DNA of 64,000 nucleotides from Daphnia carinata (lineage: Eukaryota; Arthropoda; Branchiopoda; Diplostraca; Daphniidae): assembly GCF_022539665.2 (NCBI RefSeq), contig NC_081340.1, forward strand, positions 3,162,001 through 3,226,000, written 5' to 3'. The notes beneath the pieces are model-generated. The model had not been told where the DNA came from, made no database searches, and saw only the letters and a list, made by a program, of their open reading frames with translations. Positions 46,301-59,600 of this stretch are shown piece after piece (position 1 is the stretch's first letter; every line of letters begins with the position of its first letter). Both the position numbers and the translations under genes were made by a program.

Positions 46301-49077
46301 GGCCTTTAGCATACTGCATGTCGCTCAGAACAAAGCGGTCGCTAGGTGACATCCGACGCATGCAAAGCAAAATTCAAGAAAGCACTGGCTCTTGCGTGCC
46401 AAAAAGGATAAAAACAGTGGGGATGTATATTGGCTGGCGACAATTGCTCCAACATCGATGTTGCCATCTTAACGACATCCAGCATGGCCAGTGTATATAG
46501 CAAACTGACATTGCGGATGCGCCGCTGATGAACTTCAGGAAGACAATGACCAGTAAAACTGGGATGTGCTTTGCAAATTTATGTATATACAGCGGGATTG
46601 GCAAATAGTGAAGACGGCAGTGGACCGCGTCCAACCTTCGACCAGTTCCCCGGAACACCGTGACGGAAGGGGAAGCCGGCTTTTCTTCTTTCTCAGAAGA
46701 AAAAAGGGGAAGATCGTGAATGCCGTTTCAGAAACACGCTATATAACTAAAGGAATTGGAAAAAACGCCGAAGGAAGCTGCCGAGCCATATTATTGAAGA
46801 TGCAAAATGCGTGGAGTGGGGTTGCAAGACTACTTGATTAATAATGCAAGAATAACTCTTTTATCGTACATTTTTCGGTGGCGAAAATTTCATGCATTTT
46901 ATCGCTTATCTTTTGTGTCCTTCCCTTTTCTCGTGAGGCAAAATGTTGAGTGTTATTAACTTGAGTACGTGTAAACGCATGCTCGAAGCACACTCCAACG
47001 GAAGGGTAATCAGTTTAGTAGTGGTACTCAGCAATTCGTTGAAAAGGGGATTTGTTGGCAGTAAAAAATATGGTCCCTCCCCTACGCACCTGTCTTGATA
47101 TGCTCGAAAATCGAGTAATTATCTGAACTACTCTTTTTGACTCATTTTTTTTTACTATAGCCGATTCCCCCCCCCCCCCCCCCCGAGGATTGCTGGTGGA
47201 TTTTTATTCATTTTTTTTCCAGCTTCCTAAAAATCCATTAGGCCCCGCAAGTTGCCATCATCATTTATTTAAGCCTCCCGCGGTTTCTTCTATGTACAGT
47301 GGTGTTCGCGTAAATTCGCAATCAGGCATTTCTGCGTTTAAAAAAACTAAAAAACAATCACGTAAATTGTCTTCTATGTTTCTCTGAAGGTGTGTTAGTT
47401 CAAGAAGACGTCATTTTCCTCATATTCTTTGTGCACAGTCTGTCGATGTTAGATATGCAGGTATCCCAAAACTCTACCGTCATTGATATTCACGTGAGCG
47501 CTCGTCTGTCAACGACAAAGTGACAAACGCAGATTAACCTACATATATTACTCAAGTATGCGCAAAATGTGTGATCATCCAAAATATAAGCCCAACTTTT
47601 TAATTAGCGCATTGGCGTTTCCCGCTCACGATCCAGTAACCGCTATGGTAGATGACCTGAAGCTAAACGAGAGCCACGGTCACGTATAAATGTCCGTATA
47701 AATTGGTCATTTATTATTCAAATTTTTCAAATAATGTGATTGAGCGTATGCGACGTTGACAGAGCATTCTTCCTGGACATGTTGGTATATACAGTTGTAC
47801 GACTGCGTGTGGGGGCAACGGTGTAAAAGACCTAGCGTGTCCGCACGACCAGCAGTAAGGCAGCACTGCTCGACTAGCAAACAGCCAGACGTGAGTGCGT
47901 ATTAGTGCGTGGCGGTTGTATCAGCTTGTTCTCTCAGCTAATTGTGTTATTTCTGACACACACACAAAAGAGCAAGAACGTGAAGAGCTTGAAGCGCGCA
48001 ATTGTACATGGGAATTATTTACACCGTATCACGATTTTATGCGACACGGCTGAGTGGAACGCAATCATTCCTAATTTCATTAGGTTGGCATTTCGTTAAC
48101 AAAGTTACTGGGCGTCAAGTGAGAAGCTTAAACAGAGTGGATTCGTCGTATTGCACGAAAGTTAAACCTGGTAAGATGATTTTTGAAGGAGAACGGGCGA
48201 AACTGAAGACCATTGTTGTGGCAAATCTTTGCGGTCAAGCGAAAGTTTTGGAATCAAACCGAACTCTTTTGTTCTCGTTCAAAGAAATCTGTGTTTTGTT
48301 TTCTTTTTCGTGGGATTGAATGAATTTTATTACCGAGGGTTTCTATAGGTCAGCACGCACAGCTATTCAAACAGTTGATCTGATCAACAAAAGAATCTGT
48401 AGCAATCAAATAAGTGTACAAGACGTACTGGATAAAAATAGCCTACATACGTCCTGATGTCGATACTTGGAAATAGCTTTGTCTTTTGACTGTGTCCATT
48501 AGCGATTACACCCACTCTTCGAGATAACAAAGAGGAAATTGGTCGAAAAAGACGGCAGTGGATTAGCTGGATGTATACATCGTTTTTGTTGTTGATCATT
48601 TGATTGTTGCCCTCGGGTTGGGTTGTTAGGTTTTCCTTACATGTTACAGGTCCTGCTTCCTGTGGTACTCCTTCGAATTCCAATGGATCGTATAGAGCGG
48701 CATTCCTAACAGTTTACAAGTCTCAACTTACCATAAAGCGTAAGGATAATTTTCAACGAACTCGCGATGTATTAAACGGGAATTGTGATGGAATGCGCTT
48801 CATAACATTACCTGTTGTTATTGATTTTTCGCTGTTCTCCACGAAATACTGATGGCATTGCCGGGCGGCTTAAAAGCTTTGATAATTTCCCAACTTTGGT
48901 TTGAAGTTTGATGTTGCCACCCGATCCAGCATGTTTCTCCATTGTAATGAGATTTAAGCATTCCTGCGTCAGAAGAGGGTGCGCCACTTATTTCACTCTA
49001 TAACACGATGTCATCCATTTACGCGAATGCCTAACAATTTCTTAATTGAATTGTCAATTTCATCGGGCAGGCCTCCA
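43366..49077. other. Long non-coding upstream region of the LGR gene
   Basis: About 5.7 kb with no supported gene. At 44.8-45.3 kb several overlapping open frames occur on both strands, and at 46.34-46.58 kb there is a 78-codon minus-strand open segment without family motif. It probably includes the LGR promoter and 5' UTR. Confidence 0.45.
47167..47184. repeat. Homopolymer run of 18 C
   Basis: Eighteen consecutive C on the plus strand, unusual in this AT-rich region. Length may be an assembly or sequencing approximation. Confidence 0.9.
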
Positions 49078-52000
49078 AATGGCTGAGCAGTACGTTCGAC
49101 AGCCTTTACTGCTATTATTAGTCGTCACTTTCATTGTACCCAATGCCGACACAATAAACAACGAGAGGATGTCAGAGTATATCCGTACGACAGAACACTG
49201 GTCATCTGTGGAAGACAAGGCCGATGATAGAGAAGAAAACGTGCATTTCACATCGGGGACGACCGTACAAGAAGAAGAATCAATGGCTTGCCGTTGCTGG
49301 AGTGCGCCTGCAGACGTTGGTTCATTCATAGAAACCGAATGCAAGTGTCACGGACAGCACATCTTGTCAGTTCCTTCCACACTACCTCCGGACCTTCACC
49401 GCCTGTAAGTTTATATGACACATATTTGCTTTTGGTTTGCTGTTGTTTATTGATCAGATAATTTTACTTACTTAGCTGCTTTTAAATCCTCGCGCACCAT
49501 GCAAAGTTCTTCGTCTTAAGTAATCTATATTTATAGGCTAAAAATGAAAGTTATTTTCGGCTTTACGTTTGTTACATTCATGGTGTTAAACTTTTTAAAA
49601 AGAGCTGCAAAATGATGCATGGCAAAAGTGGGCGACACAACAGTAATCGATAGACAAGATCATGGCTGCTGTTGTAAGTATTTCAACACGCAAGTCGATT
49701 TAATTCACATGTTCGGTGTATGCTAGACTCTGTCCAACATGTTTCATTGGTATAAAGCTCGCTAGAAAGAGCTTCAAGTAGTTATGAACAATAAAAGAGG
49801 ACACAATAAAGGAGGTTTTTTTAAAGAAAAATTGGCCCGATCTGCGAAGTCAAGATTACCTTTTGTTTCCGCTTTTGCAGGACGTTCTACGACAGCGGGC
49901 TGGAGGCTTTAAGAAGTGGTGATCTTCAAAACTACGCTAACACGCTCACAGATTTGTAAATAAAATTAAATGGCCCTTTGCCTGTTTATTTACTTATTTT
50001 TGTGCTGCTTTTCTATTCACTTTTATTCTAAATTGAAAGTGTTGTAGATAAAGCTCACCAATTCATCAGCATCGAAGAGGGCGTCTTCTACGGACTTATT
50101 CGGCTCCAACGCATGTAAGAAAACTCCCTTTTGACTGCCCCTCTGCTACCATATAAATAACTACACAAAGGAAATGCAAAAGAAAAAAAAAGATTTTACA
50201 ACATAATAGAAACCTAATATTTAGCGTTTTCGAAATACATTTCATGCAGATATATTCGCCGCGCTCCGTTGCTAATAAGCTTACCCGCTGGTCTATTTCG
50301 CCTTTCGCTTCCGAGCCTACATATATTGTAAGTTTTACACTTTTTTAGGAGAATGAAATAACGCTGCTAAACATACGGAAAGAAGCGCATACCTCACCGG
50401 GGAGTACAAAAAGTTAAAAAAAATTGCAAGCATCCGGCTGTGAGCTAAATCCATTATAATTTCAACTATGACCTTATAAGGCACACTTTGCAGGAAAGCT
50501 TGACGATAAGGGCTTGATGCTTTTAAAGTTATTACAAGTGAAGGACGTGAAATTTAGCGATGAAAACGACAGGCTAAAGAAGAGGCTTCTGCAAAGTGTT
50601 GGCGTTTTTTTTTTAAATCATAAACGCCCCCTTTTTTGAAATCGTGTGTGATGTTTGTTTTGTTATTGGCTTTCAACAGATTAATAAAGCAAACGGGTCT
50701 TCGATATTTTCCCGATTTAAGTGGATTGGAGACAGTGAACATTTTGCACACAGTGTAAGGAATTGATTTTATACTTTTTCAACGCTTTATCCCATTGTGA
50801 TAAAAAAAACTTAGGTGTATATGTTTCGACTAAACATTCATGTCGTGTACCATCCAATGCTAAAATATGTTTCGCATGTGTTATGTAAAGCCTGTCTTTC
50901 GTTTTTCGAAACATTTAATCTTCCCAATTCCCGTTTTGCACAGGGATTTGGAAGAAAATCAACTGGAAACGATACCCAGCAACAGCGTTCGTCTTCGCGT
51001 CGACGATTTGTAAGATTTGCTAACCGAAGTTCTCTTTCCTTGTGTTTTCTTCTGTCGTTGTTTTAACTAACTCGCTGTATTTCATTTGACTCAAAAGTTT
51101 AATCAGCTTTAACGCTCTGCAATCGATCGAGGCATTTGCTTTTAACGGTTCTCAAATAGCCACTTTGTAAGTTGTTGTCTCTTTCATTAAATAGTCTTAA
51201 GTTCTTTTTCTCCCTACGCAGTACTTAAAAACGACGTTCTTTTGCTGCCGATGATAAACTTTCTCTCTTTGACATTTTATTTTTTTCGTACTTTGCCAAG
51301 GAGATTCAAAGGAAATTGGCGACTGGCAGACGTAAATTCGGATGCCTTCGTCGGATTGGCAAGCCTTCGCCGATTAGATCTTTCACAAACTGCTGTCACT
51401 AATCTGCCCGTTCGAGGTCTATCTGAATTGGAGACTCTAGAATTAGTTGAAACGAGAACGCTTAAGGAAATACCATCTGTCTACAATTATCAGGTAAGGT
51501 TTTGTACCCAATCAGAATATGAATTCAACACGAGCCTTGATTCAGGAACAGCTTTGCAATACGGACTTGCATGTTTATTAAAAGAATGTTAGGAGGGATA
51601 GACACGGTATCGCCCACGCATCGGTTTACTGTATTCTTGCGTGAATTTTTGACTACCGATCGATATAAGCCGAGAACTCTTCATATATGAGAAGGACTTA
51701 CTTTTCACGATGGATGTGTATACATCGCAAATGTAGTGATCCTTACAAAAACGACAGCAGCGTTTTCTGTTTACCAAGTCAATATCTTCTTTGCATGATC
51801 AAAGAAGACGTGTAGTTTGATGGTGATCAGCTTATTTCAAGTTATAAACTATCGTGTCGTGTGATCATAAAGCTTGTATATAAAAAGAGAAAAAAAAAGG
51901 CAGGCGTGATTCTGTTTTTTTTCTTATGTTTTACGTTGGGTTATTTGATGTTTATGTGGCGCTTCATTGAAATTCAAATGTTTACTCCACGAGTATGAGA

Positions 52001-54706
52001 GAGAGAAGGCAAAAATGAAAAATCAATACGTCGAAGGAGGATAGATAAATGAATTTTCTTCCAGAGGTTTTGAGAAGACAGCCTATAACACATTCAACTG
52101 TAATTTTGGCCTACCAATAAATTTCGGCTGATTTGCGTTATCAGGAATCGATTCGCTATACGATTTCTGTCTTCCAAATTCAGTATAGTCTACCGTGTAG
52201 CAAAAACCGATTTCATCCGTCAGTTGAAATCATTTCCGCGTCACAATACCTCCCCACGCATAGAAGAGCTATTAGGAGAATGGAGTGGAAACGATTCGAT
52301 TAATTCAAACTATTTTTTTTCTCTCCCAATATTCATGTCTGTTACGTGAACGGTGCAGTCCCTGCAGGTTGCTCACCTAACGTACCCTTATCACTGCTGC
52401 GCTTTCGCTTTTCCAGCCACTCATGATCCTGAAGAACACGCCAGACATCAGGTTAGAGATGTAAATTATTTCTTTAGTCGTAGTCGTGATGCAACCTAAT
52501 TTGTTTCATTCCTTTTCTTTTGCGCAGCATTTTATAGCTGAAATGCAAGCTAAATATTGTGATAAAACACTGGATAACGATAGCGCCTCGCTGCCATTAG
52601 GCGACGACTATGAGAAATTCGGCATTGATGTCAAGATGATCAATCTACCGGATTACGAACACGATGAGGCGAATGAAGTCTTCCACGCTGATCCGTTTCA
52701 AACACCGACAAATCGTGAATTATTTTATCACGCGTTCTGTGGCAACTTGACGTACGCGCATCGCGAAGTGCGTTGCACTCCACAACCCGATGCTTTTAAG
52801 TGAGCTTGAATCCACTGTAACTTGAAATGTGACTCTTAGAAAAGTTTGCTAATGTATCCTTAAAAGTCCTTGTGAAGATATCCTTGGTACCAATTGGCTA
52901 AGGGTAGCAGCCTGGCTCGTTTCCGTGGCGTCCGTAGTTGGAAATTTAGCAGTAGTGCTGGTACTCGTTCAGTCAACACGCGGCTCCATGGCAGTCTCAA
53001 AGTTTCTAATGGTCAACTTGGCCATCGCCGATCTGTGCATGGGTTTCTACCTCTTCCTGATCGTTGGCATGGATGTTAATACAATCGGAGTTTACTTCAA
53101 CTACGCCATAGACTGGCAAAACGGTGAGAATGAATCAATTGTTCAACTTCTTATTTACAAAATGTACTCAGTTGATGGTAATCTATAGCTGTAAGAGGAC
53201 TTATTGTTAGTAAGTTTAAGTAAAGGGAGATGAACTTGATTTTTGTATATCTTCTTTACACGTTAATGTCTTCTCGTTATTCAAAACACGTAGGAATCGG
53301 ATGCCAAATTGCTGGATTCTTGACCGTTTTTGCCACCGAATTGTCAGTGTTCACACTTGTGGTCATCACTAGTGAGCGATGGTATACCATAACATATGCT
53401 ATCAATTTGACTCGGTAAGTTGACTTCATCATTTTGTTTAGAAAACTTAGAATTCAAAACAAATAATGATTTCAATTAGACGTTTGCGGTTATCAACCAC
53501 TGCTAAGATTGTCGCATTGGGCTGGATCGGTTCGTTCGCAATGGCTTCATTACCTCTCGTAGGTGTTTCTAGTTATTCAACAACCAGGTAAGAGGAAGCA
53601 AAAACCTATAATGAAATCACGTTGGCAAGGGGAAACAAAACAAAAACATAGTTATGCTAACTGCGTATTTCTTACAGTATTTGCTTGCCGCTAGAGAATC
53701 ACAAATTGTCGGATACCATATACCTCCTTGTTTTGCTGATTTTGAACGGGATAGCCTTCATGTTTATTTGTTTATGCTACAGCCACATGTACAGATCGAT
53801 ACGCGGGAATCAACAGTCGTTAGCTTCACATTCGGATACGACCGTAGCCAAGAAAATGGCTTTGTTGGTTTTCACAAATTTTGCCTGTTGGACTCCGATT
53901 GCCTTTTTTGGATTAACAGCCGTCGCTGGCTACCCTCTAATCAGCGTTACCCACTCCAAAATTTTGCTTGTTTTCTTTTACCCGCTCAACGCGTGCACCA
54001 ATCCATACCTGTATGCTTTAGTTACGCAACAGTATCGACGAGATCTGTTCCTCCTGCTCAGCCGCTATGGTTTCTGTACTGAACGGGCATCACGTTATCG
54101 GGCTACGTTTTCATTCGGCCGCAGTAATAACAATCCAATCAGAGCCGGATCCCAGCTCGAGTCCGTCATGCAAGGTGGCCAGCTTGGTTCACCTCTGTCT
54201 GCTACCGGTCAACAAGACAATCCCAACGTACGTTAATAATTTACACTTTATATCTATGAAATCAAGGAATATTATAAAAGATGTGTATTTTAAATTTTCA
54301 GGCTATTCGAAAGAAATCTGTTGTCAGCAATGGTTCTGGGAAACGGAAAATGACACCACCGTTGTGTAAAATTAAAAAAAGTGAACACGAAAATCGACAG
54401 GACACGGAAATGCTTCCGCTATCCATTCCAAGTGTTATCCGCCATCAGCAAATTTACGAGGTTACTAAAGAGGATGTCTTGTTGAAGCCTACTAATCAAT
54501 TAAGCCTCGTGCTTGAGGCTGTTGATGACGTTATCTATCAGACCTGTAATGAAGACATTCCGGTTAGCAAATATCAGGACAACGTTCGTCAAAGTTCTAT
54601 AAAAATTCGATCGACGACCGGAGGCGGATCAGTCGACTCTCCTCATCCGATAAAGCACTGCCAACTCCACTGCAATAAGGGTCTTGAGAAGGTAATAAAG
54701 GAATAA
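49078..54706 (+). CDS. LGR1: Leucine-rich-repeat GPCR, LGR type A (glycoprotein hormone receptor-like)
   Basis: Type A LGRs bind glycoprotein hormones (GPA2/GPB5 in arthropods) and usually signal through Gs. Fifteen exons join in frame: 49078-49404, 49881-49955, 50070-50114, 50250-50327, 50680-50754, 50944-51009, 51098-51166, 51301-51493, 52359-52451, 52528-52799, 52867-53123, 53294-53414, 53480-53587, 53678-54227 and 54302-54706. Exon 1 has a signal peptide ([20 protein letters not shown]) and an N-terminal CRCWS/CKC cysteine cap. Exons 2-8 are LRRs, most with the same intron phase (2), one repeat per exon. The hinge [10 protein letters not shown] is typical. The seven-helix part has [10 protein letters not shown] (TM1), [12 protein letters not shown] (TM2), ERW after TM3, WTPIAFFGL (TM6), and [16 protein letters not shown] (TM7). 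The cytoplasmic tail is long and Ser/Lys-rich. No LDLa module is seen, which fits type A. Confidence 0.94.
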
Positions 54707-55069
54707 GGGCTTTCAAGTACTTTTTTAGTTCAAAGCTCTGTTGGCATTACTTGTGAAAAGTTATGTGTAAAAATCACTTCACCAAACACAAGCTCTTGAA
54801 TTTTCGCAGTCAAACTTTCTTGATCGTGAACCAAAGTTTACATATATGTCTATAGCGTACCCCACGATGTCAAAAGTCTTACAATGCAAAGCAAATGCCG
54901 ATCGCTATTTTGGGCTTGTTGTTAATGAAAATGTGACTGGCGAAACGAGCATTCATTTTGTTACGTTCCATAGTTGAATGAGAGCTATTTATAGTGATGC
55001 TTTTTTAAAGGAGCCTGCTTTATGTCCTTCCAAGAACAACACAATATTTTCTGTATTTAAATACAAAGC

Positions 55070-55075
55070 AATAAA
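55070..55075 (+). terminator. Candidate poly(A) signal of the LGR gene
   Basis: AATAAA about 365 bp downstream of the LGR stop codon. Hexamer only. Confidence 0.3.
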
Positions 55076-55237
55076 CTTTTATGAAGATTGCTTTTGAGCT
55101 CTGTCTGTTTCCTGTCGGTCTTGGGATTTTAAGCAAATAGCGACAAACCAGTTTGCAATAGGAAATGCGAATTTGAATTGGCCAACCATACAAAATGTTG
55201 GTAATTGAGTGTTTCTGTATCATGCTTTGGGTGTAAG

Positions 55238-55275
55238 GGCTTCGGATGTAAAGGCTTCGGGTGAAAAGGCTTCGG
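55238..55275. repeat. Short tandem repeat, 15-bp unit
   Basis: GGCTTCGG recurs at 55238, 55253 and 55268 in a 15-bp unit of the form GGCTTCGGRTGWAAA, with a degenerate copy just to the left. Confidence 0.75.
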
Positions 55276-55884
55276 AGAATTTGTATACGTAATAGAAGGG
55301 GAAAATATACCGCAGATCAATTCCCTTTGGAATTCTTTGTCGCATAAAGAATGTAAATAGAACGTACTGCGTCATCCAGATCGACTAGTTTTTTCCCTTC
55401 CTGGGGCAAAAACTGTGAAAGATTTTCCAAAACATATCTTCTTTCTTCTACGAAAGTAATTGGATACATAAGGTTTAATGATCGGCTAGCTTATGCGTAG
55501 AAAAAAAAGGAGTCGATCGAATTCATCAGCAAGCATTGACTGTTATTGAATTATTGATTTAACTTCGAAAGGCGGTCGTATATTGTGATGTGTGTATTTG
55601 TGTATTGGCAAATCATGCTTTAATAAGAGACACAAACTTAAATTCCATGTCATCCTAATGGCTTATGTGGAAGTAAGCCTTTCTTTACCTTGGTTGTTAA
55701 AGTGGGATGAACTAGAGTAAAAGCTTTATTTTCGAATTGAATGTAAAAATTTGTTCCAAAATAACCGAATGGTTGATGAAGTAAATGGAGCGGCATGAAA
55801 ACAATAAAATAAATTTAATTCTCAATCAAAACCACGCATAAATTGCTGTATTTTGATTCAGTCAAAATTGAAATGTCAGAATTT

Positions 55885-55907
55885 AAGCCCGACGTTTTAA
55901 GCCCGAC
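55885..55907 (+). repeat. Left outer motif AAGCCCGAC (two copies)
   Basis: AAGCCCGAC occurs at 55885-55893 and 55899-55907. Its complement GTCGGGCTT occurs at 56396 and at 60867 on the far side of the satellite array, so the array region is bracketed by this motif in opposite orientation. Confidence 0.55.
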
Positions 55908-56119
55908 CTTTTGTTTCTAAAAAAAGCTGGGCTTAAAACTTTGCTTTGGCATTCGATGAAATCTAGCATGCTATGTAACTCAAACGAAACGCTGTTTTCT
56001 CACCAACTGAGCGGTTTTTTAATCATAAAACTAAAAAATCGAATCATAAAACTAACTTTATGAAAAATTGTATAAATCTATGCGCTTTTGTTTTCTTTTA
56101 TTTTAAAAGCAGGTCATTT

Positions 56120-56345
56120 AAGAAGAAAACCAATACCTTATTCGAAATAAGCGTTCAGTTTTCATTATGCTGTGTGATTTTTGTTGCATTCCAAGAGATA
56201 TCGTTTTTGTGCCGATTTTGCCAAAAGTGGGAAGGCTATAGCCTTCTCACTTTTTCAGTTTTGACCAAATTTCAAGTTTAGCTTAAAATACATAATTTCG
56301 ATTCAGAATTGAATGCTTATCACGGAAATCACGTTTATTTTTCAA
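56120..56345 (+). repeat. Left flanking repeat of the satellite array (~225 bp)
   Basis: This block resembles 60301-60530 in the same orientation. Shared stretches include AGAAAACCAATA, AGCGTTCA(G/A)TTTTCATTAT, CTGTGTGA, TCGATTCAGAATTGAA and ATCACGGAAATCACGTTT, in the same order and spacing. By eye the copies are similar but clearly diverged. Confidence 0.75.
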
Positions 56346-56654
56346 CTGACCTTATAGTTTCTTAATTAAAAGTCAAAAACCAAAAAAAAAGAGAAGTCGG
56401 GCTTATTTAGTTGGGCTTATTTAGTCGGGTTTAAAAATTTTTTCTGTAAAACGTGAAACTGATCGGGAATTGGTTGAGTATCATAGGATACACTCAAAAT
56501 TGAATGCTGATTCCGGGAAAATTGTTCTTTCTTTCTTGAGTGAACCGTTTTTAAACACATTCAATATTTAAGAAGCGCTGGGTCGCTTTAGCGTGCCAGT
56601 ACGCTCCAACGCCTGCTTACAGCACAAATTTTCGATTGCCAGCGCGTTGATTGC

Positions 56655-59600
56655 AATTATCTTCTTTATATTAACTTAATTATGGTAAAGTATACATGAA
56701 TTAGATTGGAAATTCAACGAGGATAAAGAAAATAACCTTAATTTCAATCTAGGACACATAGTTTTTGAGTTATTCTACTTAAAATAAATTATCTTTAAAG
56801 AAAAGCACGTTTGATTTCAATTATCTTCTTTAAATTAACTTAACTATGGCAAACTAAGCATGAGTTCGGTTCGAAATTAAACAAGGATCAAGACGATAAC
56901 CTTAGTTTTAATCTAGGTTACATAGTTTTTAAGTTATTCATTTTATTATAAATTAGCTTTAAAGAAAAGCACATTTGATTTCAATTATCTTTTTTAAATT
57001 AGCTTAGCTATGACAAATTATGCATGTACTAGGTTCTAAATTAATTAAGGATGAAGAAAACAAGCTTCATTTTAATCTAGATTACATTGTTTTTGAGTTA
57101 TTCAAGTAAACGTAGATTGAATTTAAGAAAATTGTGTTTGACTTCAATTATCTTCTTTAAATTAACTTAACTATGGCAAATTAAGCATGAATTAGGTTCG
57201 AAATTAAACGAGGATCGAAAATATAACCCTAATTTTAATCTAGGTTACATAGTTTTTGAGTTATTCAACTTAAAATAAATTAGCTTTAAAGAAAAGCACG
57301 TTTGATTTCAATTATCTTCTTTAAATTAGCTTAATCATGGTAAATTATGCATGCATTAGGTTCTAAATTCATTAAGGATAAAGAAAATAAGGTTCAGTTT
57401 AATCTAGGTAACATAGTTTTTGAGTTATTCAAATTAAATTAGATTGACTTTAAGAAAAATCGCGTTTGACTTCAATTATCTTCTTTAAATTAACTTAACT
57501 ATGGCAAATTATGCATGAATTGGGTTCGAAATTAAACGAGAATCAAGATATTAACCTTAATTTTAGTCTAGGTTACATAGTTTCTGAGTTATTTAACTTA
57601 AAATAGATTAACTTTAAAAAAAAGCACGTTTGATTTCGATTATCTTCTTTAAATTAACTTAACTATGGCAAACTATGCATGAGTTAGGTTCGAAATTAAA
57701 CAAGGATCAAGACGATCACCTTAATTTTAATCGAGGCTACATAGTTTTTAAGTTATTCAATTTAAAATAAATTAGCTTTAAAGAAAAGCACAATTGATTT
57801 CAATTATCTTCTTTAAATTAGCTTAACTATGGCAAATTATGCATGTACTAGGTTCTAAATTAATTAAGGATAAAGAAAATAAGCTTCATTTTAATCTAGA
57901 TTACATTGTTTTTGAGTTATTCAAGTAAACGTAGATTGAATTTAAGAAAATTGTGTTTGACTTCAATTATCTTCTTTAAATTAACTTAACTATGGCAAAT
58001 TAAGCATGAATTAGGTTCGAAATTAAACGAGGATCGAAAATATAACCCTAATTTTAATCTAGGTTACATAGTTTTTGAGTTATTCAACTTAAAATAAATT
58101 AGCTTTAAAGAAAAGCACGTTTTGATTTCAATTATCTTCTTTAAATTAGCTTAACCCTGGTAAATTATGCATGTATTAGGCTCTAAATTCATTAAGGATA
58201 AAGAAAATAAGCTTCAGTTTAATCTAGGTAACCTAGTTTTTGAGTTATTCAAATTAAATTAGATTGACTTTAAGACAAATCGCGTTTGACTTCAATTATC
58301 TTCTTTAAATTAACTTAACTATGGCAAATTATGCATGAATTGGGTTCGAAATTAAACGAGGATCAAGTTAATAACCTTAATTTTAGTCTGGGTTACATAG
58401 TTTCTGAGTTATTCAACTTAAAATAGATTAACTTTAAAGAAAAGCACGTTTGATTTTGATTATCTTCTTTAAATTAACTTAACTATGGCAAACTATGCAT
58501 GAGTTAGGTTCGAAATTAAACAAGGATCAAGACGATCACCTTAGTTTTAATCTAGGTTACATAGTTTCTGAGTTATTCCACTTAAAATAGATTAACTTTA
58601 AAGAAAATCGCGTTTGATTTCGATTATTATCTTTAAATTAACTTAACTATGGCAAATTAAGCATGACTTAGGTTCGAAATTAAACGAGGATCAGAAATAT
58701 AACCCTAATTTTAATTTAGGTTACATAGTTTTTGAGTTATTCAACTTAAAATAAATTAGCTTTAAAAGAAAAGCACGTTTGATTTCAATTATCTTCTTTA
58801 AATTAACTTAACTATGGCAAACTAAGTATGAGTTAGGTTCGAAATTAAACAAGGATCAAGATGATAACCTTAGTTTTAATCTAGGTTACATAGTTTTTAA
58901 GTTATTCATTTTATTATAAATTAGCTTTAAAGAAAAGCACATTTGATTTCAATTATCTTTTTTAAATTAGCTTAGCTATGACAAATTATGCATGTACTAG
59001 GTTCTAAATTAATTAAGGATGAAGAAAATAAGCTTCATTTTAATCTAGATTACATTGTTTTTGAGTTATTCAAGTAAACGTAGATTGAATTTAAGATAAT
59101 TGTGTTTGACTTTATTATCTTCTTTAAATTAACTTAACTATGGCAAATTAAGCATGAATTAGGTTCGAAATTAAACGAGGATCGAAAATATAACCCTAAT
59201 TTTAATCTAGGTTACATAGTTTTTGAGTTATTCAACTTAAAATAAATTAGCTTTAAAGAAAAGCACGTTTGATTTCAATTATCTTCTTTAAATTAGCTTA
59301 ACCATGGTAAATTATGCATGTATTAGGTTCTAAATTCATTAAGGATAAAGAAAATGAGCTTTATTTTAATCTAGGTAACATAGTTTTTGAGTTATTCAAA
59401 TTAAATTAGATTGACTTTAAGACAAATCACGTTTGACTTCAATTATCTTCTTTAAATTAAATTAACTATGGGAAATTATCCATGAATTAGGTTCTTAATT
59501 AAAAGAGGATAAAAAATATAACTCTAATTTTAATTTAGATAACATAGTTTTTGAGTTATTCAAATTAAATTAGATTGACTTTCAGAAAAATCACGTTTGA

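Larger units (their letters stand above)
54707..55884. other. 3' flank of the LGR gene, no further gene seen
   Basis: LGR 3' UTR plus AT-rich DNA. A short tandem repeat lies at 55238-55275; otherwise nothing recognisable. Confidence 0.5.

Noticed and set aside
50494-50560. Possible extra LGR exon after the acceptor-like TTTGCAG at about 50493
   Set aside because: In the phase left by the previous exon (2) it meets a stop at once, whereas joining 50327 directly to 50680 gives an intact leucine-rich repeat.
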